A stretch of DNA of 9,974 nt from Deltaproteobacteria bacterium RIFCSPHIGHO2_12_FULL_43_9 (lineage in GTDB: Bacteria > Bdellovibrionota > O2-12-FULL-43-9), in the NCBI GenBank assembly GCA_001798265.1, contig MGRR01000126.1:2988-12961 (forward strand), written 5' to 3'. The notes beneath the pieces were generated by a model. That model made no database searches and was not told the origin of the DNA. It saw nothing but the letters and a program-made list of their open reading frames with translations. Position numbers and translations under genes: made by a program. Below, piece after piece: positions 1-6,639 of the stretch (within the stretch, counting starts at the first letter, position 1; each line of letters starts with the position of its first letter).

Positions 1-122
1 CGCCGGGATGACACTTCCGCCGGGATGACAGGATGCTCGCAATGACGGGAGAGATCCCGGCTTTCGCCGGGATGACACTTCCGCCGGGATGACATGGTCG
101 CTCGCAATGACGGCACTCGCAA
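1..122. repeat. Left palindromic intergenic repeat array
   Basis: The array is gene-free and made of short repeat cores. CGCCGGGATGAC occurs four times and CTCGCAATGACGG-type cores recur. A 30-bp block at 1-30 is repeated exactly at 65-94, and a GCTCGCAATGACGG core recurs at 35-48 and 100-113, giving a period of about 64-65 bp. The hairpin-forming element at 51-76 is the exact reverse complement of the element at 9630-9655 in the right array, so the two arrays are the same family in opposite orientation and both point away from the operon. No transposase or open gene is seen here. Mobility by an enzyme encoded elsewhere (REP/RAYT-like) is inference only. The array continues past the window's left edge. 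Confidence 0.85.
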
Positions 123-128
123 TGATTT

Positions 129-185
129 AAAAAGCACAAGACACCACTTGGAACCGATTCGGTTCCATTGGTGTCTTGCTTTTTT
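129..185 (-). terminator. Strong bidirectional intrinsic terminator of the operon
   Basis: A long imperfect inverted repeat at 133-180 has an inner perfect palindrome (GGAACCGATTCGGTTCC, 150-166) and outer arms CAAGACACCA / TGGTGTCTTG. Five A residues at 129-133 give a U-tract for minus-strand transcripts. Six T residues at 180-185 give one for plus-strand transcripts, so it can stop RNA polymerase from both sides. It lies about 20 nt past the gspG stop codon and shields the operon from the left repeat array. Confidence 0.92.
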
Positions 186-206
186 AACCCACGTCTAGGT
201 TATTAC

Positions 207-665
207 TTACTGTTGGTTGATAAAGCCGTTTGAGACGACTATATCATCACCTGAGGTATCAACCTGATTCGTGGCGGCATTCCAAGATGTCGCACCTGCA
301 CGATCAGGACCCTGAGTGTAGAGAATGTAATAATCTCCAAACTCGGCATCGTTACCAGTAAGGTACCCATATGTGCTATTCGCAGCATCAGTATCAAATG
401 GGTCAGCAAGCGTGTTTTCTATAATTCGCGGCGACGCACCCGTTAGGGTTGCGTGAATGTCAGCAGGAAACGAGCCGTTGTGTCTAAAGTAGGACATAAC
501 CGCCGTCTCAAGGGTATGAAGCTCTTGTTCAGACCTTGTGAGGTTAGCCTCTTCCTGCATACCGCGAATAGCAGGGATTACAACACCCAGGATGATGGCA
601 ATAACTGCCAACACTATAATTAACTCAACCAAGGTGAAACCCTTGCTGTTTTTGATTATCTTCAT
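207..665 (-). CDS. gspG: Major type II/IV pseudopilin, GspG-type
   Basis: This 152-residue prepilin is the probable main subunit of the pseudopilus. After processing at the inner membrane by a prepilin peptidase (not in the window), it would be polymerised by GspE and GspF. The N-terminus is a textbook class III signal: basic leader MKIIKNSKG, cleavage after Gly9, Phe at +1, Glu14 at +5, then a hydrophobic helix to about residue 33. The C-terminal part has LADPFD (86-91), YYILYTQGPD (112-121) and GDDIVVSNG (139-147), matching the loop region of GspG and related pilins where a metal ion is often bound; metal binding here is inferred. The start overlaps the upstream gene's stop by 4 nt (ATGA), with AGGGGG 9 nt before ATG. 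It is the last gene, directly before the terminator, unlike classical gsp operons where G precedes the minor pseudopilins. Confidence 0.9.
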   Translation of the reverse strand: MKIIKNSKGFTLVELIIVLAVIAIILGVVIPAIRGMQEEANLTRSEQELHTLETAVMSYFRHNGSFPADIHATLTGASPRIIENTLADPFDTDAANSTYGYLTGNDAEFGDYYILYTQGPDRAGATSWNAATNQVDTSGDDIVVSNGFINQQ

Positions 666-2056
666 TTTTTATTACCCCCTATATTGAATACTCTCGCCTG
701 GCGAGGAACAACAACAACCTGAAACTGAACAGCCCCTGTTATCAAACGCTTAACATCCGCTGGACTTACACTGCTAAAACGAGGATTCTTCGTCATCTTA
801 TCCATCATCATCAGGAAATTATCCCAAGACGTGGAAACTCCACTTATTGTCAACTCATCTTTTGAGTACCCAAGCTGTGTCAGGAAAACACCGCTCTGCG
901 CGTCCTTCCCTATATCCGCGAGTGACGATGCTAAGCTTATCGTCTGCTTGTTGTCGTTTATTAAGTGCTTTAACTCCGTCACCTTAGCCAGGACAGATTC
1001 CAGCCGGTTACTCCTTAATGATACCGCATTTAAGGCCGCTCGTGACCTGTCCCATTTTTTGACCAGTGTGGAGGCAGTTATATTCCGAACCTCAAGCACG
1101 ACACCCGCGATTACAAATATACCAATTAGGGATAATAACCCGCTAAACGCGCCAAGTGTTTTAAATTTTGTTAAGAGTGTCGCTATCTTTTTACCCTGAT
1201 CCAGGATGGTAATTCGGCTTCGTCTTATTAATTGATCATGTCTAATCCCCTCGACACCACCGAGGGAGCCGCCAATTGCTAATCCCTTGTAAAACTCATC
1301 ATCGTTTTCCACCACCGATTCTAGTTCATAGGTCTCGCGTAAATTCTTCATCCACCCATCAGGCGCGTTCCATGAGGCGAGATATTCAAGTTTTGTGTTG
1401 AAGCGCTTCTCAAAGAAATCGAACACATTCGCGATATCTTTTTTGAGGCTGTCAAACCTCTCAGTCGCATCTACTGTTTTTAATGGCAACCAATGAAACG
1501 CCATGGCCGCCTGACCCCGGCTCAGTAAAATCTCAACCCTACCCTCTCTGAAAACCAGTGTTGCGACAGCACCATCTATTCTTTTGATTCTATTGTAATA
1601 GCGCGGGAGCGATGTCAACCACGTTTCAATACTAACCGGAATTAATCCGATCTTTCGCGCATCCGATGTAATCTTTGTTAAAATCGATGGACCACATACC
1701 AATTGAAGAGAATCTCCACCCGATAAAGTAACGGAGATAGCATCACCAAATGCCTGGGCAATATTGACCCTTATATCAATGTCGGAGGGGTCCAACGTAA
1801 TAACCGCGTTGCGACTGATTTCAGGATGCTGATTTATAATTGATTGTATCTTTTCACCCTCTGTTAACGAATGTGGCCCTTCTATGGAGCCATCTCTCAA
1901 GATTAATCTAAACCATCCACCACCTCTTTCATGCCCAACAACCATCCGGGGGGCCTCTAAAAGGGCGTAGATCCTCGCCTCCGCCACTGCCTGCTGCAGT
2001 GGTGGCGAAACCCCACCAACCGGGGGAGACTCTAGTTTTTTAGCGTCCTGTGCCAT
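662..2056 (-). CDS. GspL-like assembly protein (PilM-PilN-like fusion)
   Basis: This 464-residue bitopic inner-membrane protein is likely to anchor the GspE motor to the periplasmic part of the machine. Residues about 28-290 form a cytoplasmic region whose length and beta/alpha alternation fit a diverged PilM/GspL actin-like fold (e.g. AVATLVFREGRVEILLSRG, 163-181). One membrane segment follows at about 302-323. A coiled-coil-prone stretch at about 330-375 leads into a ferredoxin-like periplasmic domain resembling PilN (ELTISGVSTSWDNFLMMMDK, 401-420). MSHA-type MshI proteins have a similar plan. The start overlaps the secretin gene by 17 nt; AGAGGA lies 12 nt before ATG, a long spacing. Residues 8-27 are rich in Pro, Gly and Ala and encoded by DNA that forms two hairpins, so the true start could be later. 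The fold is inferred from layout; no clear nucleotide-binding motif is seen. Confidence 0.7.
   Translation of the reverse strand: MAQDAKKLESPPVGGVSPPLQQAVAEARIYALLEAPRMVVGHERGGGWFRLILRDGSIEGPHSLTEGEKIQSIINQHPEISRNAVITLDPSDIDIRVNIAQAFGDAISVTLSGGDSLQLVCGPSILTKITSDARKIGLIPVSIETWLTSLPRYYNRIKRIDGAVATLVFREGRVEILLSRGQAAMAFHWLPLKTVDATERFDSLKKDIANVFDFFEKRFNTKLEYLASWNAPDGWMKNLRETYELESVVENDDEFYKGLAIGGSLGGVEGIRHDQLIRRSRITILDQGKKIATLLTKFKTLGAFSGLLSLIGIFVIAGVVLEVRNITASTLVKKWDRSRAALNAVSLRSNRLESVLAKVTELKHLINDNKQTISLASSLADIGKDAQSGVFLTQLGYSKDELTISGVSTSWDNFLMMMDKMTKNPRFSSVSPADVKRLITGAVQFQVVVVPRQARVFNIGGNKK
1984..2018. repeat. Paired small inverted repeats in the 5' end of the GspL-like gene
   Basis: Two adjacent inverted repeats lie here: CCACTGC (1984-1990) with GCAGTGG (1996-2002), and TGGTGG (2000-2005) with CCACCA (2013-2018). 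They encode part of the Pro/Gly/Ala-rich stretch near the protein's N-terminus. They could affect translation of the gene or be the remnant of a second type of palindromic insertion. Confidence 0.4.
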
Positions 2057-3491
2057 CTATTGTACTATTCCTCTTTTGACTTCTATCTTTTAAGCCTACA
2101 AAATCCGTGTCCATCATCTCCCTGTAATTCTCTTTTGCCCTTTCAATGTCAGCTACAACGGTTTTATTTTCGAACCCTCCATCCACTATGTGTGGTGTTA
2201 CGAGGATCATCACCTCCCTGCGATCAATTTGTCTGACCTTTTTCTTGAAAAGAAAACCTACAAGCGGAAGATCGCCCAGCACCGGGACCTGGTCATCGTC
2301 GTCAACCAGCTCCTCCCTTTTCAATCCGCCAAGAATCAGGGTCTGACCATCTTTTACCTTTACAATCGCACTCGCCTCGGTAGCCCGCTCACTCGGGATG
2401 TTGCTAGCATCCAGTGAAGCATCTGAGATCTCGGGATGAACCTTTAAAATTACCTGGCGGTCTTCGGTTATATGAGGGGTAATTGTTAATAAAATGCCTG
2501 TATCCAAAAATGCTATCTGTTCCTGGGTGGCACCGGTATTGAGCTGAATCGTTTGCGGATAACCCTGCCTCCCGCCAACCCTTACAAACGCCTCCCTGTC
2601 ATTCATCGCGAGTATTCTTGGTCGGGCAATAACCTTGGTTTTTGTCCTCTCCTCCAATAAGCTTATGATCCCGGTTATTCCGTTTTGCACAATCCGGAAA
2701 AAGAAACCATCGGGACTACCGGCGGTCGGAGAGGTCGCAAAATTTTGAGTACCAACGCGATATCTGCTTCCACCCTGCCATAAAAAATCGACCCCTGATG
2801 AAATATCATCCTCTAATCTCACCTCGAGTATGGCAGCTTCAACCAGAACCTGTTTCGGGGTCCTGTCTATCTCCTGAATAAATGTTGCCAGATCAGAAAC
2901 CGCGGATGGCTGATCACGGATCATGATCGCGTTTGAATCGGGGTCATATGAGAGCTTCCCATTTTCTGTCAGAAAGTTCTCCAAACCCTTCTGGACATCC
3001 AAACCATTGATATATTGCAACTGTATTACTTTTGACTGTTCACTCTCCTTAATAGGCCTGATAATTATGTAGCCCGGTCGAAATTCGGCGCCGTTACCAG
3101 ATGCCCTTGCTATGGCCTGTATGGCCTCATCCACCGAAACGTCCTTAAGATCGACGCTAACAGTCCCCGTAACCTTGCCGTCTATAATTATATTTCTTCC
3201 TGTCTCAGCGGCCAGAGAGCGGAACAGTGTCTCAACCAGGGCATCCTTTACCTTCAGGCGTTCCAATCTGTTTTTAATAACCGGTAAGTAACCATCTGAA
3301 TCAGATGAGTCGTAGGGATCCCCGACGGGCTTCGCCCTGGGGATGACGGTACCAGGCTTCGCCCTGGGGATGACGGAGCCCACAATCTGGGCCGGCGAAC
3401 GGACAAATCCAGGCTCGGAAGCAAAGACAGGATATGAATGGAAAATAACCAACGCGATAAACGCTGTAGCTAATACTATTTTCTCTTTCAT
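2040..3491 (-). CDS. gspD: Outer-membrane secretin, short GspD/MshL/PilQ type
   Basis: This 483-residue protein should form the multimeric outer-membrane pore through which the pseudopilus or its substrate acts. It has a Sec signal peptide at 1-24 (probable cleavage VFA/SEP), a linker at 25-80, an N0/STN-type domain at about 82-146 (GKVTGTVSVDLKDVSVDEAI), one N1 ring domain at about 154-210, and the secretin barrel domain at about 214-437. The barrel includes the hallmark VPVLGDLPLVGFLF (402-415) and VMILVTPHIV (427-436). It is shorter than typical GspD (about 650 residues) because N2 and N3 are missing, which is closer to MshL/PilQ-type secretins. The polar C-terminal tail (438-483) shows no obvious pilotin-binding domain. 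The gene starts 4 nt after the upstream stop, with GGGG 9 nt before ATG. Oddly, residues 40-57 are encoded by two in-frame copies of the genomic palindromic repeat. Confidence 0.93.
   Translation of the reverse strand: MKEKIVLATAFIALVIFHSYPVFASEPGFVRSPAQIVGSVIPRAKPGTVIPRAKPVGDPYDSSDSDGYLPVIKNRLERLKVKDALVETLFRSLAAETGRNIIIDGKVTGTVSVDLKDVSVDEAIQAIARASGNGAEFRPGYIIIRPIKESEQSKVIQLQYINGLDVQKGLENFLTENGKLSYDPDSNAIMIRDQPSAVSDLATFIQEIDRTPKQVLVEAAILEVRLEDDISSGVDFLWQGGSRYRVGTQNFATSPTAGSPDGFFFRIVQNGITGIISLLEERTKTKVIARPRILAMNDREAFVRVGGRQGYPQTIQLNTGATQEQIAFLDTGILLTITPHITEDRQVILKVHPEISDASLDASNIPSERATEASAIVKVKDGQTLILGGLKREELVDDDDQVPVLGDLPLVGFLFKKKVRQIDRREVMILVTPHIVDGGFENKTVVADIERAKENYREMMDTDFVGLKDRSQKRNSTIDGTGR
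3321..3374 (-). repeat. Two palindromic repeat units inside the secretin gene
   Basis: Two 27-bp units (3374-3348 and 3347-3321, minus strand) share the identical 20-bp core GTCATCCCCAGGGCGAAGCC. They are translated as VIPRAKPGT and VIPRAKPVG. The core belongs to the same family as the flanking arrays (GTCATCCCGGCGAAAGCC). With flanking bases the inner copy forms a hairpin: ATCCCC at 3318-3323 pairs with GGGGAT at 3339-3344, and GGGC at 3327-3330 pairs with GCCC at 3334-3337. Both units are multiples of three and keep the frame open. They lie between the signal peptide and the N0 domain, where extra residues should be tolerated. Confidence 0.85.
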
Positions 3492-3495
3492 AGGT

Positions 3496-4371
3496 TCATT
3501 CCCCGATTGAAATTACCTTCTTCTTATCCCCTTTAGTTAAAACAACCTTCCCATCAAGAGATGAAACCTCGGCAATCCTCCACCCCTGTATAGTATCTCC
3601 GACCTCGTAGAGATTCTCGCCGAAGAGTGCCTTATCCTCGATGAAACCTGTAAGAGAGAGTGAAATATCCTGGAGGCCGCCACCTGTTTCTATCTGCATC
3701 CCCTTTGGCACAAAGGAGAGCTCACCAGATTCTGCTTCCGCCGCCAGCACCCTCGTCTCATCCCCAAGAGGTTCTTCAACCACGGGTTGCGCTTTTGTAT
3801 CCTGGATATAGAGATGAAAACTAATCGTTGTTCTAAGCAGCCCCTCGACATCCTGGTCCATAGCTATAAGCAGCGTATTAATCTTAAGTGGCCTGTTTAG
3901 CGTTTCGATGTAATGCAGATATTCAACAATCGTCGGATAATCACTTCTGAACACAACCTCAAGCGGGATGTATGGCGGAATTTTTTTCCCGTCAGTCGTC
4001 TTGCTCTTCTGTTGTTTTCCCGGCTTAATCCCTAAAAACTCGACCCCTTCATGTTTTGCCGCAAACAGGGTTGAAAAAACCGGCAGAATCGATTTTTGTA
4101 GATTATTCTGCAAAATTACCCTCTCCAGCTCCTTTAATTCAGCACTAGCGCTCTTCTCCTGCTTCTCTATGGTCTTCGCAGTCTGTTCCAATCTTCTAAC
4201 CTCGGCCCTGAGCTCCTCCGCCTTCGCGAACCTTTTCGACCCCGCGTTATATAAAGGCCTCAAAATTGCCAACCCCAAAAGCGTTACCGCGAGAAACAAA
4301 ACAATCATCAATAGCCTCTTTTGAGGAGCCGGTGTCAGATCCCACCACTGGTTGATTTTAGTCAACTTCAT
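3496..4371 (-). CDS. PilO-like alignment protein with PilP/GspC-like C-terminal domain
   Basis: This 291-residue inner-membrane protein is expected to sit in the periplasmic alignment complex between platform and secretin. It has a short cytoplasmic N-terminus, one membrane helix at about 19-41 and a coiled coil at about 45-90 (KRFAKAEELRAEVRRLEQTA). A PilO/GspM-like ferredoxin fold follows at about 95-192 (PLEVVFRSDYPTIVEYLHYIETLNRPLKI, 136-164). After an acidic linker at 193-225, the last 50 residues (ALFGENLYEVGDTIQGWRI from 248) show the pattern of PilP and GspC homology-region domains: small beta strands with yxVGDxIxGWxi. No separate pilP or gspC gene is present, so this protein may do both jobs; that is inference. 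The start overlaps the upstream gene by 14 nt, with a G-rich SD (GGGGGG) about 8 nt before ATG. Confidence 0.75.
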   Translation of the reverse strand: MKLTKINQWWDLTPAPQKRLLMIVLFLAVTLLGLAILRPLYNAGSKRFAKAEELRAEVRRLEQTAKTIEKQEKSASAELKELERVILQNNLQKSILPVFSTLFAAKHEGVEFLGIKPGKQQKSKTTDGKKIPPYIPLEVVFRSDYPTIVEYLHYIETLNRPLKINTLLIAMDQDVEGLLRTTISFHLYIQDTKAQPVVEEPLGDETRVLAAEAESGELSFVPKGMQIETGGGLQDISLSLTGFIEDKALFGENLYEVGDTIQGWRIAEVSSLDGKVVLTKGDKKKVISIGE

Positions 4372-5629
4372 ACCAATACCCCCCGCCGCTCAAATCAAAG
4401 ATTGATCCACCGCCCACGCCACCTGCACCAACCCCCATCGCGAAACCAAGCGCGTTTGGATTCTCGGCCGGATCACCAAGCTTTGGATCCCAGGAGATGG
4501 TAACATTGGCACCTGGATCAACCACGAATCCATTCGCGGCCGCGATACTTCCTCTGGTCATGTTAAACGCACCGGTAGTCATAATTCTGTACTGATTCCC
4601 GGCGTACATCCCCCCCATCACGACAATGTTGGACGACAAATTGTATTCGATATTATTAAAGGCAACTATATTTGTAACCGCGCCGGTCGATAATCCGACG
4701 ATACTTCCCACAATATAAACATTACCCGTCGCGACAATATATCCCTTACCCTTTATAACCGCGTCGATTGATAAATCACCGTCGATAAATATGTCTCCAT
4801 CATCCGTAAGATGATCTCCAAGATCAATCATTCCGGTAAGCGATGTTGTGCTCAGATAAACAACCTCCGCGTTTGCCAGAAGCGCGGCCTCCGCGTCAGC
4901 GTCCAGCTCCGGATTTTCTATTACATTCTGCCCCGTCACCGCCGGACCGGCCGTCGAGTAATTTCCTGACCAGTTGGTTACCTCCACATCTGCCGCTGAG
5001 GTATAAACCGTCCCATCCACGACGGTGGCACTACCATTGCGAAATGCAAAACCTGTATTTGAATGAACACTTCCCCTGACCTGCTTGTTGGTCGCCCCGG
5101 GGAGTGTGTTTGTCTGAATCGGAAAAGATGTGTAGTCGCCATCGAATACAAATGGTACACCACTACCGCCTCCGTCATAGATGCCATACAGAAAGATCGA
5201 ATTTACCTCGTCACTTGATGGACCGGTCAACGTCCCTTGAACATGCAATGTCTTGGTTATGTGTGGATTTGTCGCGTCCGGAATATAGGCTGTTACCTGA
5301 ATCTGTCTGTCATTGTCACCAAGATCGACTATATTTACCCTGTATACGCCAACAACCTCACTATCTACCTTGAGCGGATGATCGACCGGCGTATCACCCA
5401 GCCATTCAGGATCAATCGCTGTCAGATGATAAATAGTGTCCCGCACACCGGTTTCCGCCAGCGCCAACACCTGGGACTCCCTCATAATGAAGGTAACATC
5501 CTTCCCCTCGAAGTATCTCCATGTGATAAGGGTCAGACCGAGTGTGGCGACAAACAATGCCACGATGACGGTTATTATCAATACCGCGCCCTTGTTGTTT
5601 CTATAAAAAATATCATGAGCCCGTTTCAT
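4358..5629 (-). CDS. PilX/GspK-like minor pilin with large beta-rich C-terminal domain
   Basis: This 423-residue protein is likely the tip or adhesive minor subunit of the filament. Its N-terminus, NNKG (11-14) then AVLIITVIVALFVATLGLTL, is a PilX-type prepilin leader and helix. Gly14 is the probable cleavage site and position +5 is Ile, not Glu, as in GspK and MshP/PilX tip subunits. Residues about 45-135 form a pilin-like head. From about 140 onward short strands and turns repeat, notably DGDIFIDGDLSI (277-288), IKGKGYIVATGNVYIVGSI (292-310) and MGGMYAGNQ, suggesting a parallel beta-helix like that of several PilX-like proteins. The end is Gly-rich and finishes WYEVD. I chose the start at 5629: it overlaps the upstream stop by 4 nt (ATGA), has GAGG at 5 nt and places the leader correctly. 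A start at 5698 would add 23 residues of no known type. Ligand unknown. Confidence 0.8.
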   Translation of the reverse strand: MKRAHDIFYRNNKGAVLIITVIVALFVATLGLTLITWRYFEGKDVTFIMRESQVLALAETGVRDTIYHLTAIDPEWLGDTPVDHPLKVDSEVVGVYRVNIVDLGDNDRQIQVTAYIPDATNPHITKTLHVQGTLTGPSSDEVNSIFLYGIYDGGGSGVPFVFDGDYTSFPIQTNTLPGATNKQVRGSVHSNTGFAFRNGSATVVDGTVYTSAADVEVTNWSGNYSTAGPAVTGQNVIENPELDADAEAALLANAEVVYLSTTSLTGMIDLGDHLTDDGDIFIDGDLSIDAVIKGKGYIVATGNVYIVGSIVGLSTGAVTNIVAFNNIEYNLSSNIVVMGGMYAGNQYRIMTTGAFNMTRGSIAAANGFVVDPGANVTISWDPKLGDPAENPNALGFAMGVGAGGVGGGSIFDLSGGGYWYEVD

Positions 5630-6108
5630 AAATTCCTCGGTGATGTCACAATCCTGACCGGGACTGAATCCACCCCGTCCGTAAGTAACATCGTCCATTC
5701 AAAAATATTACCGGTTAAGCTCAGTTGCATCGATGCCGGGTCGAGATACTTAGTAATCAGACTTCCATCCGTGCAATTAGTGTCAGACTCTTCATATAAT
5801 TCATTGATCGCGGTTGTTAAAAAGTACCAATGGTGCGATGTGGTGCCACCCCCAAAATTAACGGTATTGAAACGCAGAATCCCACATGTCCCTCCGATTT
5901 GTATCGACGAAGCACTGGCGTCCCTCATAAGCCTCGCGACATATTCATGGATCTTTTTCGCGTGCTGCTCAACGGTCATCATCTCCTGCTCGGCATCAAC
6001 CACCGAAACCATATGCCTCGTCATTGAACCGAGAAGGAACAAAAATACCCCCGCGACACACATCGCCAATATAAGTTCAACCAATGAAAAGCCCTGCGTT
6101 TTTTTCAT
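5626..6108 (-). CDS. Minor prepilin, GspJ/PilW/MshO-type
   Basis: This 160-residue type IV prepilin has leader MKKTQG, cleavage after Gly6, Phe at +1, Glu11 at +5 and a hydrophobic helix to about residue 29. The following helix (35-62) and the beta-rich C-terminal head with a Cys pair (75 and 112) are compatible with a disulfide in the periplasm. Position in the operon, between a GspI/PilV-like prepilin and the PilX/GspK-like protein, fits the J (PilW/MshO) place in the tip complex. The exact class is inferred mainly from order. ATG follows the upstream TAG stop with no gap, and no strong Shine-Dalgarno is visible in the A-rich sequence before it, so translation probably depends on coupling to the upstream gene. 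Confidence 0.82.
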   Translation of the reverse strand: MKKTQGFSLVELILAMCVAGVFLFLLGSMTRHMVSVVDAEQEMMTVEQHAKKIHEYVARLMRDASASSIQIGGTCGILRFNTVNFGGGTTSHHWYFLTTAINELYEESDTNCTDGSLITKYLDPASMQLSLTGNIFEWTMLLTDGVDSVPVRIVTSPRNL

Positions 6109-6639
6109 CTATTCATTTGCCCTCATAATAACCGTTGTTAACTGATAATTACCCTTTGGCCATGAGACGGTGACAATTACCTGTTTGGAATCTGTCGATC
6201 CATCCGCAACCGCGCTGAAATCGTCCCTGACATAGCCAAGGGCCTCAAAATCATCGATATCGGCAATGTTCTGTACTGAAACTGATTCAGTAAAATTGCC
6301 CGCCCCGGTGATTGTGGAACCATTTTTTTGACGTGGAGGCGCACACCCACCCCACGTCTGATAGATATCGTAATCATCCACATCGTCGAAAAATGACCTG
6401 TCGCATGTTGTAACCACCTCTTCATTCCCAAAGAGACTTCCGGTCTCATCCTCATATTCCATTGCCTGGATCTCCTCCATAAGACCCCTCGCGATGGAGA
6501 AAGCCACCATACTCTCCCTGTCATCCACCCCACCAGACATCGTTGTGCCAAGCATTGTAGCCAGTGGCGCCATCACTATAACGAAGAAGAGGATCGTTAT
6601 TATTAGTTCTATAATGGTAAATCCGGCGTCTTTTCTCAT
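6109..6639 (-). CDS. Minor prepilin, GspI/PilV/MshD-type
   Basis: This 176-residue type IV prepilin has leader MRKDAG, cleavage after Gly6, Phe at +1, Glu11 at +5 and a hydrophobic helix FTIIELIITILFFVIVMAPL. The mid-region is strongly acidic (FFDDVDDYDIYQ, 83-94) and lies between two cysteines (79 and 99) that could form a disulfide loop. The C-terminus (SKQVIVTVSWPKGNYQLTTV, 151-170) is a pattern I associate with PilV/GspI-like minor pilins. It is predicted to help start filament assembly together with the next two gene products. The start overlaps the gspF stop by 4 nt (ATGA), and GGAGG lies 5 nt before ATG. Confidence 0.82.
   Translation of the reverse strand: MRKDAGFTIIELIITILFFVIVMAPLATMLGTTMSGGVDDRESMVAFSIARGLMEEIQAMEYEDETGSLFGNEEVVTTCDRSFFDDVDDYDIYQTWGGCAPPRQKNGSTITGAGNFTESVSVQNIADIDDFEALGYVRDDFSAVADGSTDSKQVIVTVSWPKGNYQLTTVIMRANE

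Noticed and set aside
1..122. Terminal inverted repeats of a transposon carrying the operon
   Set aside because: Although the arrays at the two ends are inverted, there is no transposase, no target duplication can be seen and the repeats occur in many partial copies, as intergenic elements do.
665..800. Separate promoter for gspG
   Set aside because: Only weak -35/-10 matches (TTGTTG with TATTCA) are present, so I do not call a promoter.
5630..5698. Upstream start giving the PilX-like protein 23 more residues
   Set aside because: The extension overlaps the upstream gene by 73 nt and puts unrelated residues before the prepilin leader; the start at 5629 has GAGG, an ATGA overlap and correct leader length.
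5237..6145. A 302-codon plus-strand open frame antisense to the minor pilin genes
   Set aside because: It lies wholly opposite well-supported prepilin genes with intact signals, has no recognisable domain and its composition looks like a reverse reading of those genes.
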